Assembly (NCBI RefSeq): GCF_001976065.1
Contig: NZ_MNAH01000004.1
Coordinates: 498,519-562,518, forward strand
Direction of reading: 5' to 3'
Length of the DNA: 64,000 nt
Origin: Pseudomonas putida
Lineage (GTDB): Bacteria > Pseudomonadota > Gammaproteobacteria > Pseudomonadales > Pseudomonadaceae
Within the stretch, counting starts at the first letter, position 1; each line of letters opens with the position of its first letter. Made by a program: the position numbers and the translations under genes. Below are positions 8,501-17,705 of this stretch, one piece after another. The notes below the pieces were generated by a model that was not told the DNA's origin, did no database searches, and saw only the letters and a program-made list of their open reading frames with translations.

Positions 8501-9190
8501 ATGGTTGGCAGGAGCATTCTGATCGTCGACGACGAAGCGCCCATTCGCGAAATGATCGCCGTTGCGTTGGAAATGGCCGGCTATGACTGCCTGGAGGCGG
8601 AGAACTCCCAGCAGGCCCACGCCATTATCGTCGACCGCAAGCCGGACCTGATCCTGCTCGACTGGATGCTGCCCGGCACGTCCGGCATCGAGCTGGCCCG
8701 CCGCCTCAAGCGCGACGAGCTGACCGGGGACATCCCGATCATCATGCTCACCGCCAAGGGCGAAGAGGACAACAAGATCCAGGGCCTGGAAGTCGGCGCC
8801 GATGACTACATCACCAAACCCTTTTCCCCACGCGAGCTGGTCGCGCGCCTCAAGGCCGTGCTGCGCCGCGCCGGCCCTACCGATGGCGAAGCGCCAATCG
8901 AAGTGGGCGGCCTGCTGCTGGACCCGATCGGCCACCGCGTGACCATCGACGGCAAACCGGCGGAGATGGGACCGACCGAATACCGTCTGCTGCAGTTCTT
9001 CATGACCCACCAGGAACGCGCCTACACCCGTGGCCAGTTGCTGGACCAGGTCTGGGGCGGCAACGTGTATGTCGAGGAGCGCACCGTCGACGTGCATATC
9101 CGGCGCCTGCGCAAAGCCCTCGGCGATGCCTACGAAAACCTGGTACAAACCGTGCGCGGCACCGGCTATCGCTTTTCTACCAAAGCCTGA
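8501..9190 (+). CDS. phoB: Phosphate regulon response regulator PhoB
   Basis: A 229-residue OmpR-type regulator. The receiver domain shows the acidic pair D10-D11, phospho-acceptor D54 (LILLDWMLPG) and the conserved Lys in DDYITKPFSPREL. The C-terminal winged helix ends with ERTVDVHIRRLRKAL and VRGTGYRF. When phosphate is scarce PhoR phosphorylates it and it binds Pho boxes such as those before pstC and pstS. It is followed 45 bases later by phoR. The assignment is supported by the sequence and by the complete pst-phoU set in the same window. Confidence 0.97.
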   Translation: MVGRSILIVDDEAPIREMIAVALEMAGYDCLEAENSQQAHAIIVDRKPDLILLDWMLPGTSGIELARRLKRDELTGDIPIIMLTAKGEEDNKIQGLEVGADDYITKPFSPRELVARLKAVLRRAGPTDGEAPIEVGGLLLDPIGHRVTIDGKPAEMGPTEYRLLQFFMTHQERAYTRGQLLDQVWGGNVYVEERTVDVHIRRLRKALGDAYENLVQTVRGTGYRFSTKA

Positions 9191-9235
9191 TCCGGACGTT
9201 CACCGCCCGACAAGCTGACAAGGACGCGCTTTAAC

Positions 9236-10558
9236 GTGAACCAAAACTGGCATGGCACCCTGATTCGCCACATGCTGCTGCTGGTCACCGCCTGCCTGGT
9301 GATCGGCCTGATCACCGGCTACTACGGCTGGAGCCTCGCCGCGGGACTTGGCGTTTACCTGGCCTGGACCCTCAGGCAACTGCTGCGCCTGCACGAATGG
9401 CTGCGCCTGCACAAACCCGATGAAGCGCCACCCGATGGCTACGGCCTGTGGGGCGAGGTGTTCGACAGCATCTATCACCTGCAACGTCGCGACCAGCGCG
9501 TTCGTGGACGCCTGCAAGCGGTCATCGACCGGGTCCAGGAGTCCACCGCCGCCTTGAAGGACGCGGTGGTCATGCTCGACAGCGACGGCAACCTGGAATG
9601 GTGGAACCGCGCCGCCGAGACCCTGCTGGGCCTCAAGACCCCGCAGGACAGCGGCCAGCCGGTGACGAACCTGGTGCGCCATCCGCGTTTCAAGGAATAC
9701 TTCGAGCAGGACAGCTACGCCGAGCCGCTGGAAATCCCTTCGCCGACCAACGACCGGATGCGGATCCAGCTGTACATCACCCGCTACGGCAACAATGAGC
9801 ACCTGATGCTGGTGCGTGACGTGACGCGCATCCATCAGTTGGAGCAGATGCGCAAAGACTTCATCGCCAACGTCTCCCACGAGCTGCGTACGCCGCTGAC
9901 GGTGATCTGTGGCTATCTGGAAACCCTGCTCGATAACGTCGAGGAAGTGAACCCGCGATGGACCCGTGCCCTGCAGCAAATGCAGCAGCAAGGCGGGCGC
10001 ATGCAGACCTTGCTCAACGACCTGCTGTTGCTGGCCAAACTGGAAGCCACCGATTACCCGTCGGACAACCAACCGGTGGCCATCGACGGCTTGCTGCAAT
10101 CGATCAAGGGAGATGCTCAGCAGCTATCCGGCCAGAAAAACCAGAAAATCACTCTGGAGGCCGACCCGACGATTCTGCTCAAGGGCAGCGAAGCGGAGCT
10201 GCGCAGCGCGTTTTCCAACCTGGTGTTCAACGCGGTGAAATACACCCAGGCCGAAGGCAACATCCGCATTCGCTGGTGGGGCGATGAGCAAGGCGCGCAC
10301 CTGAGCGTGCAGGATTCCGGGATCGGCATCGACAGCAAACACCTGCCGCGCCTGACCGAACGTTTCTACCGCGTCGACTCCAGCCGCAATTCCAACACCG
10401 GCGGCACCGGGCTGGGCCTGGCGATCGTCAAACACGTGCTGTTGCGCCACCGCGCGCGGATGGAAATCAGCAGCGTGCCCGGTCACGGCAGCACCTTTAC
10501 CTGCCATTTCGCCCCTGCCCAGGTCAGCAAATCGAGAGTAATCAGCACCGCCGATTGA
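9236..10558 (+). CDS. phoR: Phosphate regulon sensor kinase PhoR
   Basis: A 440-residue membrane histidine kinase. Two close hydrophobic helices lie at about residues 10-45, with almost no periplasmic loop. They are followed by a PAS domain (ALKDAVVMLDSDGNLEWWN), the HisKA box NVSHELRTPLTV carrying the phospho-His, and an ATPase domain with an N box (NLVFNAVKYT), DSGIGID and GGTGLGLAIVKH. PhoR senses phosphate status through PstSCAB and PhoU rather than by a large external domain. It starts at GTG with AAGGA upstream. It forms an operon with phoB. Confidence 0.96.
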   Translation: MNQNWHGTLIRHMLLLVTACLVIGLITGYYGWSLAAGLGVYLAWTLRQLLRLHEWLRLHKPDEAPPDGYGLWGEVFDSIYHLQRRDQRVRGRLQAVIDRVQESTAALKDAVVMLDSDGNLEWWNRAAETLLGLKTPQDSGQPVTNLVRHPRFKEYFEQDSYAEPLEIPSPTNDRMRIQLYITRYGNNEHLMLVRDVTRIHQLEQMRKDFIANVSHELRTPLTVICGYLETLLDNVEEVNPRWTRALQQMQQQGGRMQTLLNDLLLLAKLEATDYPSDNQPVAIDGLLQSIKGDAQQLSGQKNQKITLEADPTILLKGSEAELRSAFSNLVFNAVKYTQAEGNIRIRWWGDEQGAHLSVQDSGIGIDSKHLPRLTERFYRVDSSRNSNTGGTGLGLAIVKHVLLRHRARMEISSVPGHGSTFTCHFAPAQVSKSRVISTAD

Positions 10559-10614
10559 TACCGGCCAGCACGCGCCACTAGGCAATCGAACAGTCAGCCG
10601 CTACATTGGCTGAC

Positions 10615-10646
10615 TTGCGCCTGCACTTCAGGCGCACTTTTTTCTT
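10615..10646 (+). terminator. Terminator after phoR
   Basis: GCGCCTG (10617-10623) pairs with CAGGCGC (10629-10635) and is followed by ACTTTTTTC. A second hairpin (AGTCAGCC / GGCTGACT, 10592-10615) lies directly before it. Together they close the phoBR operon just upstream of the CNNM gene. Confidence 0.85.
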
Positions 10647-10681
10647 TCCTTTCGATTACACGGAACCCGCAAAACTCCATC

Positions 10682-12022
10682 ATGGACCCTTCCCCTGGCT
10701 TGACCCTCGCAACAATATTCGCCGACTTCGGCATGATTCTTTTTGCTCTGATCCTGGTGTTGCTCAACGGCTTTTTCGTTGCGGCGGAATTCGCCATGGT
10801 CAAGTTACGCTCGACCCGGGTCGAAGCCATCGCTGAACAACACGGCTGGCGCGGGCACATCCTGCGCACCGTGCACAGTCAGCTCGATGCTTACCTGTCG
10901 GCGTGCCAATTGGGTATCACCCTCGCCTCCCTCGGCCTGGGCTGGGTCGGTGAGCCGGCGTTCGCGCATATTCTCGAACCGGTGCTCGAGACGATCGGCG
11001 TACAGTCGGCGGAAGTGATCAAGGCCGTGTCGTTCTTCACCGCGTTCTTCATCATTTCGTACCTGCACATCGTGGTCGGCGAGCTTGCCCCGAAATCCTG
11101 GGCCATCCGCAAACCCGAATTGCTGTCGCTGTGGACCGCCGTGCCGCTGTACCTGTTCTACTGGGCCATGTACCCGGCCATTTACCTGCTCAACGCCAGC
11201 GCCAACCAGATCCTGCGCATCGCAGGGCAAGGCGAACCCGGCCCGCATCACGAGCACCATTACAGCCGTGAAGAACTGAAACTGATCCTGCACTCCAGCC
11301 GTGGCCAGGACCCGAGCGACCAAGGCATGCGCGTGCTGGCCTCGGCCGTGGAGATGGGCGAACTGGAAGTGGTCGACTGGGCCAATTCCCGTGAAGACCT
11401 GGTGACCCTGGAATTCAATGCGCCGCTCAAGGAAATCCTGGCGATGTTCCGTCGCCACAAGTTCAGCCGATACCCGGTGTATGACAGCGAGCGCCAGGAG
11501 TTCGTCGGCCTGCTGCACATCAAGGACCTGCTGCTTGAATTGGCGGCCCTGGACCATATTCCCGAGTCGTTCAACCTGGCCGAACTGACCCGCCCACTGG
11601 AGCGCGTGTCACGGCACATGCCGTTGTCGCAGTTGCTGGAGCAGTTCCGCAAGGGCGGCTCGCACTTCGCCGTGGTCGAGGAAGCCGATGGCAACATCAT
11701 CGGTTACCTGACCATGGAAGACGTGCTGGAAGTGTTGGTCGGCGACATCCAGGATGAACACCGCAAGGCCGAACGCGGCATCCTTGCCTATCAGCCAGGC
11801 AAACTGCTGGTACGGGGCGATACGCCACTGTTCAAGGTCGAGCGGCTGCTGGGCATCGACCTCGATCACGTAGAAGCGGAAACGCTCGCAGGGTTGGTCT
11901 ACGAAAGCCTCAAGCGCGTACCTGAAGAGGAAGAAGTGCTGGAAGTCGAAGGCCTGCGCATCATCATCAAGAAGATGAAAGGGCCGAAGATTGTGCTGGC
12001 CAAAGTGTTGATGCTCGATTGA
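10682..12022 (+). CDS. CNNM/CorC-type membrane protein with CBS pair
   Basis: A 446-residue protein of the HlyC/CorC (UPF0053) family. An N-terminal CNNM transmembrane domain (about residues 10-200; LNGFFVAAEFAMVKLRSTR and QLGITLASLGLGWVGEPAF) is followed by a pair of CBS domains (about 210-340; FSRYPVYDSERQEFVGLLHIKD and GNIIGYLTMEDVLEVLVGDIQDEH) and a C-terminal CorC_HlyC domain. Relatives take part in magnesium or cobalt efflux; the older haemolysin name is misleading. The ATG comes soon after the phoR terminator. The transported ion is not known. Confidence 0.9.
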   Translation: MDPSPGLTLATIFADFGMILFALILVLLNGFFVAAEFAMVKLRSTRVEAIAEQHGWRGHILRTVHSQLDAYLSACQLGITLASLGLGWVGEPAFAHILEPVLETIGVQSAEVIKAVSFFTAFFIISYLHIVVGELAPKSWAIRKPELLSLWTAVPLYLFYWAMYPAIYLLNASANQILRIAGQGEPGPHHEHHYSREELKLILHSSRGQDPSDQGMRVLASAVEMGELEVVDWANSREDLVTLEFNAPLKEILAMFRRHKFSRYPVYDSERQEFVGLLHIKDLLLELAALDHIPESFNLAELTRPLERVSRHMPLSQLLEQFRKGGSHFAVVEEADGNIIGYLTMEDVLEVLVGDIQDEHRKAERGILAYQPGKLLVRGDTPLFKVERLLGIDLDHVEAETLAGLVYESLKRVPEEEEVLEVEGLRIIIKKMKGPKIVLAKVLMLD

Positions 12023-12050
12023 TGGGCTGATCCAGAGCCGAGTCGATCCC

Positions 12051-12115
12051 TTCGCGAGCAGGCTCGCTCCCACATTGGAATGCATTTCAACTGTGGGAGC
12101 GGGCTTGCTCGCGAA
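12051..12115. repeat. Inverted REP pair (BIME)
   Basis: TTCGCGAGCAGGCTCGCTCC and its near-complement face each other across about 17 bases between two convergent genes. This is the common REP type of the P. fluorescens group and probably forms a transcript-end hairpin. Confidence 0.9.
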
Positions 12116-12136
12116 GACGTCAGGTCAGTCAACGCA

Positions 12137-13033
12137 TTATTGCTTGCCCAACGCAAAGTTGGGCAGCGCCCCCATCGGCTGCTTGAACTGGTACGGGATC
12201 GACACCAGCCCCATCCCGGTATTGCGCTGCACCACGAAGTGCAGGTGTGGCCCACTGCTGTTGCCGGTATTGCCCGACAGCGCCAGTGGGCTGCCCACTG
12301 TCACCCGCTGCCCTTCTCGAACGCTGACCGAACCTTTTTGCAGGTGCAGGTAAACGCCCATCGTCCCGTCATCGTGCAGCACCCGGACGAAATTGCCCGA
12401 CGGATCGGTACCGCGACCGGTCTGCCCGTTTTCGGTCTTCACCACCATCCCGCCCCGCGCGGCAACGATCGGCGTGCCTTCCGGCATGGCGATGTCGATG
12501 GCGTAGCGATTCCTCGGGCCGAAGTGGCTATATTGGCCTTCGGCGCCCTGGCTCACGCGAAACGGCCCGCCACGCCAGGGGTATGGGTATCGGTAGGCCA
12601 CGGCAGCGCCTGCGGGGTCGCCCAGGGAATATTCGAACTTGGGAAGATACGCGAGCGGTTGTCCGGCCCTGATCGCCGTGAGCTGCGCCAGGCGAATGCT
12701 GCTGCGTAACGGCATCACCCGACGAATGGGTCGACTCGGCGCACCGCTGACGTTCTTCAACCCGGTAAAACTCAGTTCGATTTCCACTGGTGCATACAAA
12801 TCATTGCGCACATAGACGCTGTCCACGCCGTCCTTTTTCATGATCACGAGGTACACCTGGCGCTCGAGGTTCTCGACCATGCGGTCGCGGAACGTGAACA
12901 CGCTGGCGCCTTTGGTGGGGCGGTCGCTGTAGGAGACCACACCATTGGCGTCGGTGGACTTGTAGATGGTCACGGCCATGGCCGACGTCGAGGCGATGAA
13001 CAGACCACAGAAAAACAGCAGGCGCGCGATCAT
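12137..13033 (-). CDS. Secreted M23-family (LytM-like) protein with an altered zinc site
   Basis: A 298-residue exported protein. The signal peptide is MIARLLFFCGLFIASTSAMA, followed by a DUF4124-like start (VTIYKSTDANGVVSYSDRP) and a C-terminal LytM domain (about residues 165-290). LytM enzymes cut peptidoglycan peptides using zinc held by HxxxD and HxH motifs. Here the second motif is intact (GPHLHF). The usual first His, four residues before Asp in AIDI, is an Arg (NRYAID). A His seven residues upstream (SHFGP) might substitute. It could be an active variant or a non-catalytic amidase activator. It is flanked by REP pairs on both sides. Confidence 0.88.
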   Translation of the reverse strand: MIARLLFFCGLFIASTSAMAVTIYKSTDANGVVSYSDRPTKGASVFTFRDRMVENLERQVYLVIMKKDGVDSVYVRNDLYAPVEIELSFTGLKNVSGAPSRPIRRVMPLRSSIRLAQLTAIRAGQPLAYLPKFEYSLGDPAGAAVAYRYPYPWRGGPFRVSQGAEGQYSHFGPRNRYAIDIAMPEGTPIVAARGGMVVKTENGQTGRGTDPSGNFVRVLHDDGTMGVYLHLQKGSVSVREGQRVTVGSPLALSGNTGNSSGPHLHFVVQRNTGMGLVSIPYQFKQPMGALPNFALGKQ

Positions 13034-13135
13034 GGGCGGGATTCTGTCGAGTCAGGTTTGGGTTTGAGCCTAGCAGGCGCAATGGACCTGTGAAGTCGGC
13101 AGATGTTCAGATGGATGTACGGTGATTTCGGGCTC

Positions 13136-13198
13136 TTCGCGAGCAGGCTCGCTCCCACAGGTCGGCGTTAATCCTGTAGGAGCGAGCTTGCTCGCGAA
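13136..13198. repeat. Inverted REP pair (BIME)
   Basis: TTCGCGAGCAGGCTCGCTCC faces TAGGAGCGAGCTTGCTCGCG across a short spacer, between the response-regulator gene end and the upstream side of the M23 gene. It is the same family as the copy at 12051. Confidence 0.9.
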
Positions 13199-13205
13199 GG
13201 CGGTC

Positions 13206-14099
13206 TTAAGCGCCTGGAATAAAGTGCTTCTGCGCGGTACCACGGGCAATCAATCGCGAGATGTAGTCGAGCTTCTGCGCATCCTGATCGACGAAGCGGA
13301 AGGTCAGCTGCAGCCAGTCGCTGTCAGGCTTGGGCTCGTGGGCCACCACGGCGTGCAGGTAACCGTTCAGACGGGCCACTTCGGCACTGTCGCCCTGCTC
13401 CAGGTCCAGTACGGCGCTGTCGAGGATCTGCGGCAGGCTGTCGGTGCGCTTGACCACCAGCAGCGCTTCCTTGAGGCTCAGCGCCTTGATCACGCACGGC
13501 TGGATGCCATTGGGCAGCCGCAGCTGACCCTGGCCACGCCCGCCGCCAGCAGCAACCATCGCAGCCTTGACCGGGGGGCTGTTGAGCAAGCCTGGGGACG
13601 CTGCCGCAGGCGCTGGAGCACTCACGGCAGGCTTGCCGCCGGTCAATGCGTTCAGGGTGTCGTTACCGAACGCCGAGATCGTCTTGGTCGCCGCCACGCT
13701 GGTCAAGCTGTCGAGCTTGCCGACCTTGTGCAGCGCCTGCTTGACCTTGGTGATCAGTTGCTCGTTGGTGAAGGGTTTGCTGACATAGCCGGAAACGCCG
13801 GCCTGGATCGCCTGGACGACGTTGTCCTTGTCGCCGCGACTGGTCACCATCACGAATGGCATGCCCTTGAGGTTGTCTTGCTCGCGGCACCAGGTCAGCA
13901 GTTCCAGGCCCGACATCTCCGGCATTTCCCAATCGCACAGCACCAGGTCGAATGCCTCCCTGGCCAGCAGCGACTGAGCCTTACGGCCGTTGACCGCGTC
14001 TTCGATGCGCATGCCCGGAAAATAGTTGCGCAGGCATTTCTTCACCAGGTCACGAATGAACGCAGCATCGTCCACGACCAACACACTGACCTTACTCAT
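13206..14099 (-). CDS. CheY-type response regulator with PilZ-like C-terminus
   Basis: A 297-residue protein. The receiver domain has D10-D11, phospho-acceptor D56 (LVLCDWEMPEMSG) and GVSGYVSKPFTNEQL. An Ala/Pro/Gly-rich linker follows (about 155-185), then a C-terminal domain ending LQLTFRFVDQDAQKLDYISRL, which resembles the tail of PilZ c-di-GMP-binding domains. The classic PilZ RxxxR is not obvious, so c-di-GMP binding is uncertain. ATG 14099 has AAGGGG upstream. It lies after the phoU terminator, so it is probably transcribed independently of pst. Confidence 0.85.
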   Translation of the reverse strand: MSKVSVLVVDDAAFIRDLVKKCLRNYFPGMRIEDAVNGRKAQSLLAREAFDLVLCDWEMPEMSGLELLTWCREQDNLKGMPFVMVTSRGDKDNVVQAIQAGVSGYVSKPFTNEQLITKVKQALHKVGKLDSLTSVAATKTISAFGNDTLNALTGGKPAVSAPAPAAASPGLLNSPPVKAAMVAAGGGRGQGQLRLPNGIQPCVIKALSLKEALLVVKRTDSLPQILDSAVLDLEQGDSAEVARLNGYLHAVVAHEPKPDSDWLQLTFRFVDQDAQKLDYISRLIARGTAQKHFIPGA

Positions 14100-14134
14100 C
14101 CACAACCCCTTTAAAAAATCCCGGTGACCCCCAA

Positions 14135-14166
14135 ACGAAAACGCCCGGCCAATAGGCCGGGCGCTT
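14135..14166 (-). terminator. Terminator after phoU
   Basis: CGCCCGGCC (14142-14150) pairs with GGCCGGGCG (14155-14163), with a 4-base loop and a T-rich tract on the minus strand. It closes the pstCAB-phoU transcript. Confidence 0.9.
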
Positions 14167-14179
14167 TAGTTGGGCAATC

Positions 14180-14941
14180 TTACTTATCGTCAGATTTGCC
14201 CGGAACATTAGCGGTTTCGCCGCTGGTCCCTTCAACTTCTTCCTTCATGCGCTTGAGGCCCAGGTGACGGACGTCAGTGCCGCGCACCAGATAGATCACC
14301 AGCTCCGAGATATTGCGCGCGTGGTCGCCAATACGCTCCAGCGAACGCAGGACCCAGATGATGCTCAAGACCCGCGAGATAGAGCGCGGGTCTTCCATCA
14401 TGTAGGTCGCCAGCTCACGCAGGGCGGTCTTGTACTCGCGGTCGATGATCTTGTCGTACTGCGCCACCGACAACGCCAGGTCGGCGTCGAAACGGGCAAA
14501 GGCATCCAGCGCATCACGGACCATGTTGCGCACCTGGTCGCCGATGTGGCGCACTTCGACATAACCGCGCGGCGCTTCGCCTTCTTCGCACAGCTGGATG
14601 GCGCGACGGGCGATCTTGGTCGCTTCGTCACCGATGCGCTCCAGGTCGATCACCGACTTGGAAATACTGATGATCAAACGCAAGTCGGACGCCGCCGGCT
14701 GCCGACGGGCCAGGATGCGCAGGCATTCTTCGTCGATGTTGCGTTCCATCTGGTTGATCTGGTCGTCGATCTCGCGCACCTGCTGGGCCAAGCCGGAGTC
14801 GGCCTCGATCAGCGCGGTGACCGCGTCGTTGACCTGTTTTTCGACCAGCCCGCCCATAGCCAGGAGGTGGCTGCGAACTTCCTCCAGCTCAGCGTTGAAC
14901 TGCGCGGAGATGTGATGGGTAAGGCCTTCTTTACTAATCAT
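14180..14941 (-). CDS. phoU: Phosphate signalling regulator PhoU
   Basis: A 253-residue all-helical protein with two PhoU repeats. Each ends in the metal-binding signature ERIGDEATKIARRA (about residue 100) or ERIGDHARNISELVIYLV (about residue 205). PhoU links PstSCAB to PhoR and keeps the Pho response off when phosphate is plentiful; it also restrains phosphate uptake. It is the last gene of the pstC-pstA-pstB-phoU series, about 70 bases after pstB. Confidence 0.96.
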   Translation of the reverse strand: MISKEGLTHHISAQFNAELEEVRSHLLAMGGLVEKQVNDAVTALIEADSGLAQQVREIDDQINQMERNIDEECLRILARRQPAASDLRLIISISKSVIDLERIGDEATKIARRAIQLCEEGEAPRGYVEVRHIGDQVRNMVRDALDAFARFDADLALSVAQYDKIIDREYKTALRELATYMMEDPRSISRVLSIIWVLRSLERIGDHARNISELVIYLVRGTDVRHLGLKRMKEEVEGTSGETANVPGKSDDK

Positions 14942-15012
14942 GTTGGCGTCCTTGGAGCGTCCGGTAAGGTGCGGTGGACCGCAGCGTCAGTTCAGTGAGC
15001 AACAACCGCGTC

Positions 15013-15846
15013 CTAGCCGTAGCGACCAGTGATGTAGTCTTCGGTCTGCTTCTTCGCCGGATTGGTGAACAGGGTATCGGTGTCGCCGAATTCCACCAGT
15101 TTGCCCATGTACATGAACGCCGTGTAGTCGGAAACCCGAGCGGCTTGTTGCATGTTGTGGGTCACGATGACAATGGTGAACTTCGATTTCAGTTCGTAGA
15201 TCAGCTCTTCGACTTTCAGCGTCGAGATCGGATCGAGTGCCGAGCAGGGTTCGTCGAGCAGCAGCACTTCCGGTTCCACGGCGATGGTGCGGGCGATCAC
15301 CAGACGTTGTTGCTGACCACCGGACAGGCCCAGTGCCGACTCGTGCAGACGGTCCTTGACCTCATCCCACAGTGCCGCGCCTTTCAATGCCCACTCAACG
15401 GCTTCGTCCAATACGCGCTTCTTGTTGATGCCCTGGATGCGCAGGCCGTAGACCACGTTTTCGTAGATGGTTTTCGGGAACGGGTTCGGCTTCTGGAACA
15501 CCATGCCGACGCGACGACGCAATTCGGCCACGTCTTCACCCTTGCGGTAGATGTTGTTGCCGTAGAGGTTGATCGCGCCTTCTACACGGCAACCGTCGAC
15601 CAGGTCGTTCATGCGGTTGAAAGTACGTAGCAGCGTGGACTTGCCGCAACCGGACGGGCCGATGAAGGCGGTCACGCGCTGTTTCGGAATGTTCATGCTG
15701 ACGTCGTACAGCGCTTGTTTGTCGCCGTAGAACAGGCTCAAGCCCGGCACTTCGATGGCCACGGTTTCCTGTTCGAGGCTCAGACTCTGTTTGTCGCGAC
15801 CCAGGGCCGACATGTTGATGCCGTGGGTATGTGCTTCGTGCTGCAT
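15013..15846 (-). CDS. pstB: Phosphate ABC transporter ATPase PstB
   Basis: A 277-residue ABC ATPase. Walker A is GPSGCGKST, the Q loop is MVFQKPNPFP, the signature is LSGGQQQR and Walker B is VLLLDEPCSALDP, with a switch His in VTHNMQQA. It powers phosphate import through PstA and PstC at the inner membrane. About 28 extra N-terminal residues precede the ABC core compared with E. coli. A 24-bp perfect inverted repeat of REP type lies between this gene and pstA. Confidence 0.97.
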   Translation of the reverse strand: MQHEAHTHGINMSALGRDKQSLSLEQETVAIEVPGLSLFYGDKQALYDVSMNIPKQRVTAFIGPSGCGKSTLLRTFNRMNDLVDGCRVEGAINLYGNNIYRKGEDVAELRRRVGMVFQKPNPFPKTIYENVVYGLRIQGINKKRVLDEAVEWALKGAALWDEVKDRLHESALGLSGGQQQRLVIARTIAVEPEVLLLDEPCSALDPISTLKVEELIYELKSKFTIVIVTHNMQQAARVSDYTAFMYMGKLVEFGDTDTLFTNPAKKQTEDYITGRYG

Positions 15847-15933
15847 GGGAGGCTCCCTGTGCTAACAAATTCGGTTCGGTTGCCGCTGGCCGGGCCTGCG
15901 GGTTACTCAAATTCTGTGTCTGATGCTGATCCT

Positions 15934-16007
15934 CTGTAGGAGCTGGCTTGCCAGCGAAGGCGTACTCACTGACGCCAAAAGCATCGCTGGCAAGCCAGCT
16001 CCTACAG
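15934..16007. repeat. REP inverted pair inside the pst operon
   Basis: A perfect 24-base inverted repeat (starting CTGTAGGAGCTGGCTTGCCA) with a 26-base spacer lies between the pstA stop codon and the pstB start. In a transcript it would form a very stable hairpin inside the operon, which could stabilise the upstream mRNA or reduce read-through into pstB-phoU. Confidence 0.9.
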
Positions 16008-16019
16008 GGTCTGCGGTGA

Positions 16020-17690
16020 TTAGCTATCCAGCGCCTTGTACTTCTCGCGCAGGTGGTTACGGATGTACACCGCCGACAGGTTCAACGTGGCGATCACCAG
16101 CACCAGCAGCAGCGCCGTGGCGTATACCAGCGGCCGCGCAGCTTCGACGTTCGGGCTCTGGAAGCCGACGTCATAGATGTGGAAGCCCAGGTGCATGATC
16201 TTCTGGTCCAGGTGCAGGTACGGATAGTTACCATCCACCGGCAGCGATGGCGCCAGCTTCACCACACCCACCAGCATCAGCGGCGCCACTTCACCGGCGG
16301 CACGGGCCACGGCGAGGATCATGCCGGTCATCATGGCCGGGCTGGCCATTGGCAGTACGATCTTCCACAAGGTTTCCGCCTTGGTTGCGCCGAGGGCCAA
16401 CGAGCCTTCACGCACCGTGCGAGGAATCCGCGCCAGGCCTTCTTCGGTAGCCACGATCACCACCGGCACAGCCAACAGTGCCAGGGTCAGCGAAGCCCAG
16501 AGCAGGCCCGGGGTACCGAAGGTCGGTGCCGGCAAGGCTTCCGGGAAGAACAGGCGGTCGAGCGAGCCACCCAGCACATAGACGAAGAAGCCCAGGCCGA
16601 ACACGCCATAGACGATGGCCGGAACGCCCGCCAGGTTGTTCACCGCGATGCGGATCACCCGGGTCAGGGTGTTCTGCTTGGCGTATTCACGCAGGTACAC
16701 CGCCGCCAGCACGCCGAACGGGGTCACGATCATCGCCATGATCAGGGTCATCATCACGGTGCCGAAGATCGCCGGGAAAATCCCGCCTTCGGTGTTCGCT
16801 TCACGTGGGTCGTCGCTCAGGAATTCCCAGACCTTGCTGAAGTAGAAACCGATCTTGGTGAAGGTACCCATGGCGTTCGGCTGGTAAGCGTGAACCACTT
16901 TACCCAGGCCAATTTCGATTTCCTTGCCGTTGGCATCGCGGGCAGTGAGGCTGTCGCGGTTGAACTGCGCGTGCAGATCGCCCAGGCGCGTTTCAACGTC
17001 CTGGTAACGGGCGTTGAGCTCGGCGCGCTCGGATTCCATGTCCGCTTGCGCGGCCGCGTCGAGCTTGCCGTCCAGTTCCAGTTTGCGACCGTGCAGGCGA
17101 ATGCGTTCGAGACCGGCGTTGATCGCGCCGATGTCGACCTTCTCCAGGGTCTTGAGCTGAGCAGCCAGCTGATTCACGCGGTCGATTCGTGCCTGCAGCT
17201 CCGGCCATGCAGCCTCGCCTTCGGCGATGACCTTGCCGTCCTGTTTGACGTTGACCAGATAGCCATAGAAATTGCCCCACTCGCGACGCTCGATCGCCAT
17301 CAGCTCTGGCGGCGTCTTCTGGTTAGTCAGCCACTCGCCGACGATCCAGGTGAAATCGTTGCCGTTCAGGTCACGGTTGCCGACCTTGATCAGCTCGCGA
17401 GTCATGAATTCCGGGCCTTCGTCAGGCACCGGCAGGCCGGCACTCTTCAGACGCGCACGCGGCACTTCTTCCTTCTGAACCACTTCGCCGATGACCAGGT
17501 GATTGGCCTGGCCCGGCACGTCGTAACTGGCGTGGATCAGGTCCGCCGGCCAGAAGTGACCCAGGCCGCGCACGGCAATCACTGCCAGCAGGCCAATGGT
17601 CATGATGACCGCGATGGACACCGCGCCACCGCTGATCCAGACGCCCGGGGCGCCGCTCTTGAACCATCCTTTCAGGGAGTTCTGTTTCAC
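16020..17690 (-). CDS. pstA: Phosphate ABC transporter permease PstA (long form)
   Basis: A 556-residue inner-membrane permease, much longer than the roughly 300-residue E. coli PstA. After one N-terminal helix (about residues 18-40) comes a soluble, partly coiled region of about 250 residues, matching the PstA N-terminal extension DUF3333. The six-helix permease domain follows (about 300-550), with the EAA-type coupling loop EGSLALGATKAETLWKIVLPMA. It pairs with PstC to form the phosphate channel. It starts at GTG with AAAGG upstream and lies 15 bases after pstC. Confidence 0.94.
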   Translation of the reverse strand: MKQNSLKGWFKSGAPGVWISGGAVSIAVIMTIGLLAVIAVRGLGHFWPADLIHASYDVPGQANHLVIGEVVQKEEVPRARLKSAGLPVPDEGPEFMTRELIKVGNRDLNGNDFTWIVGEWLTNQKTPPELMAIERREWGNFYGYLVNVKQDGKVIAEGEAAWPELQARIDRVNQLAAQLKTLEKVDIGAINAGLERIRLHGRKLELDGKLDAAAQADMESERAELNARYQDVETRLGDLHAQFNRDSLTARDANGKEIEIGLGKVVHAYQPNAMGTFTKIGFYFSKVWEFLSDDPREANTEGGIFPAIFGTVMMTLIMAMIVTPFGVLAAVYLREYAKQNTLTRVIRIAVNNLAGVPAIVYGVFGLGFFVYVLGGSLDRLFFPEALPAPTFGTPGLLWASLTLALLAVPVVIVATEEGLARIPRTVREGSLALGATKAETLWKIVLPMASPAMMTGMILAVARAAGEVAPLMLVGVVKLAPSLPVDGNYPYLHLDQKIMHLGFHIYDVGFQSPNVEAARPLVYATALLLVLVIATLNLSAVYIRNHLREKYKALDS

Positions 17691-17705
17691 AGACTTCTAC
17701 CTTTC

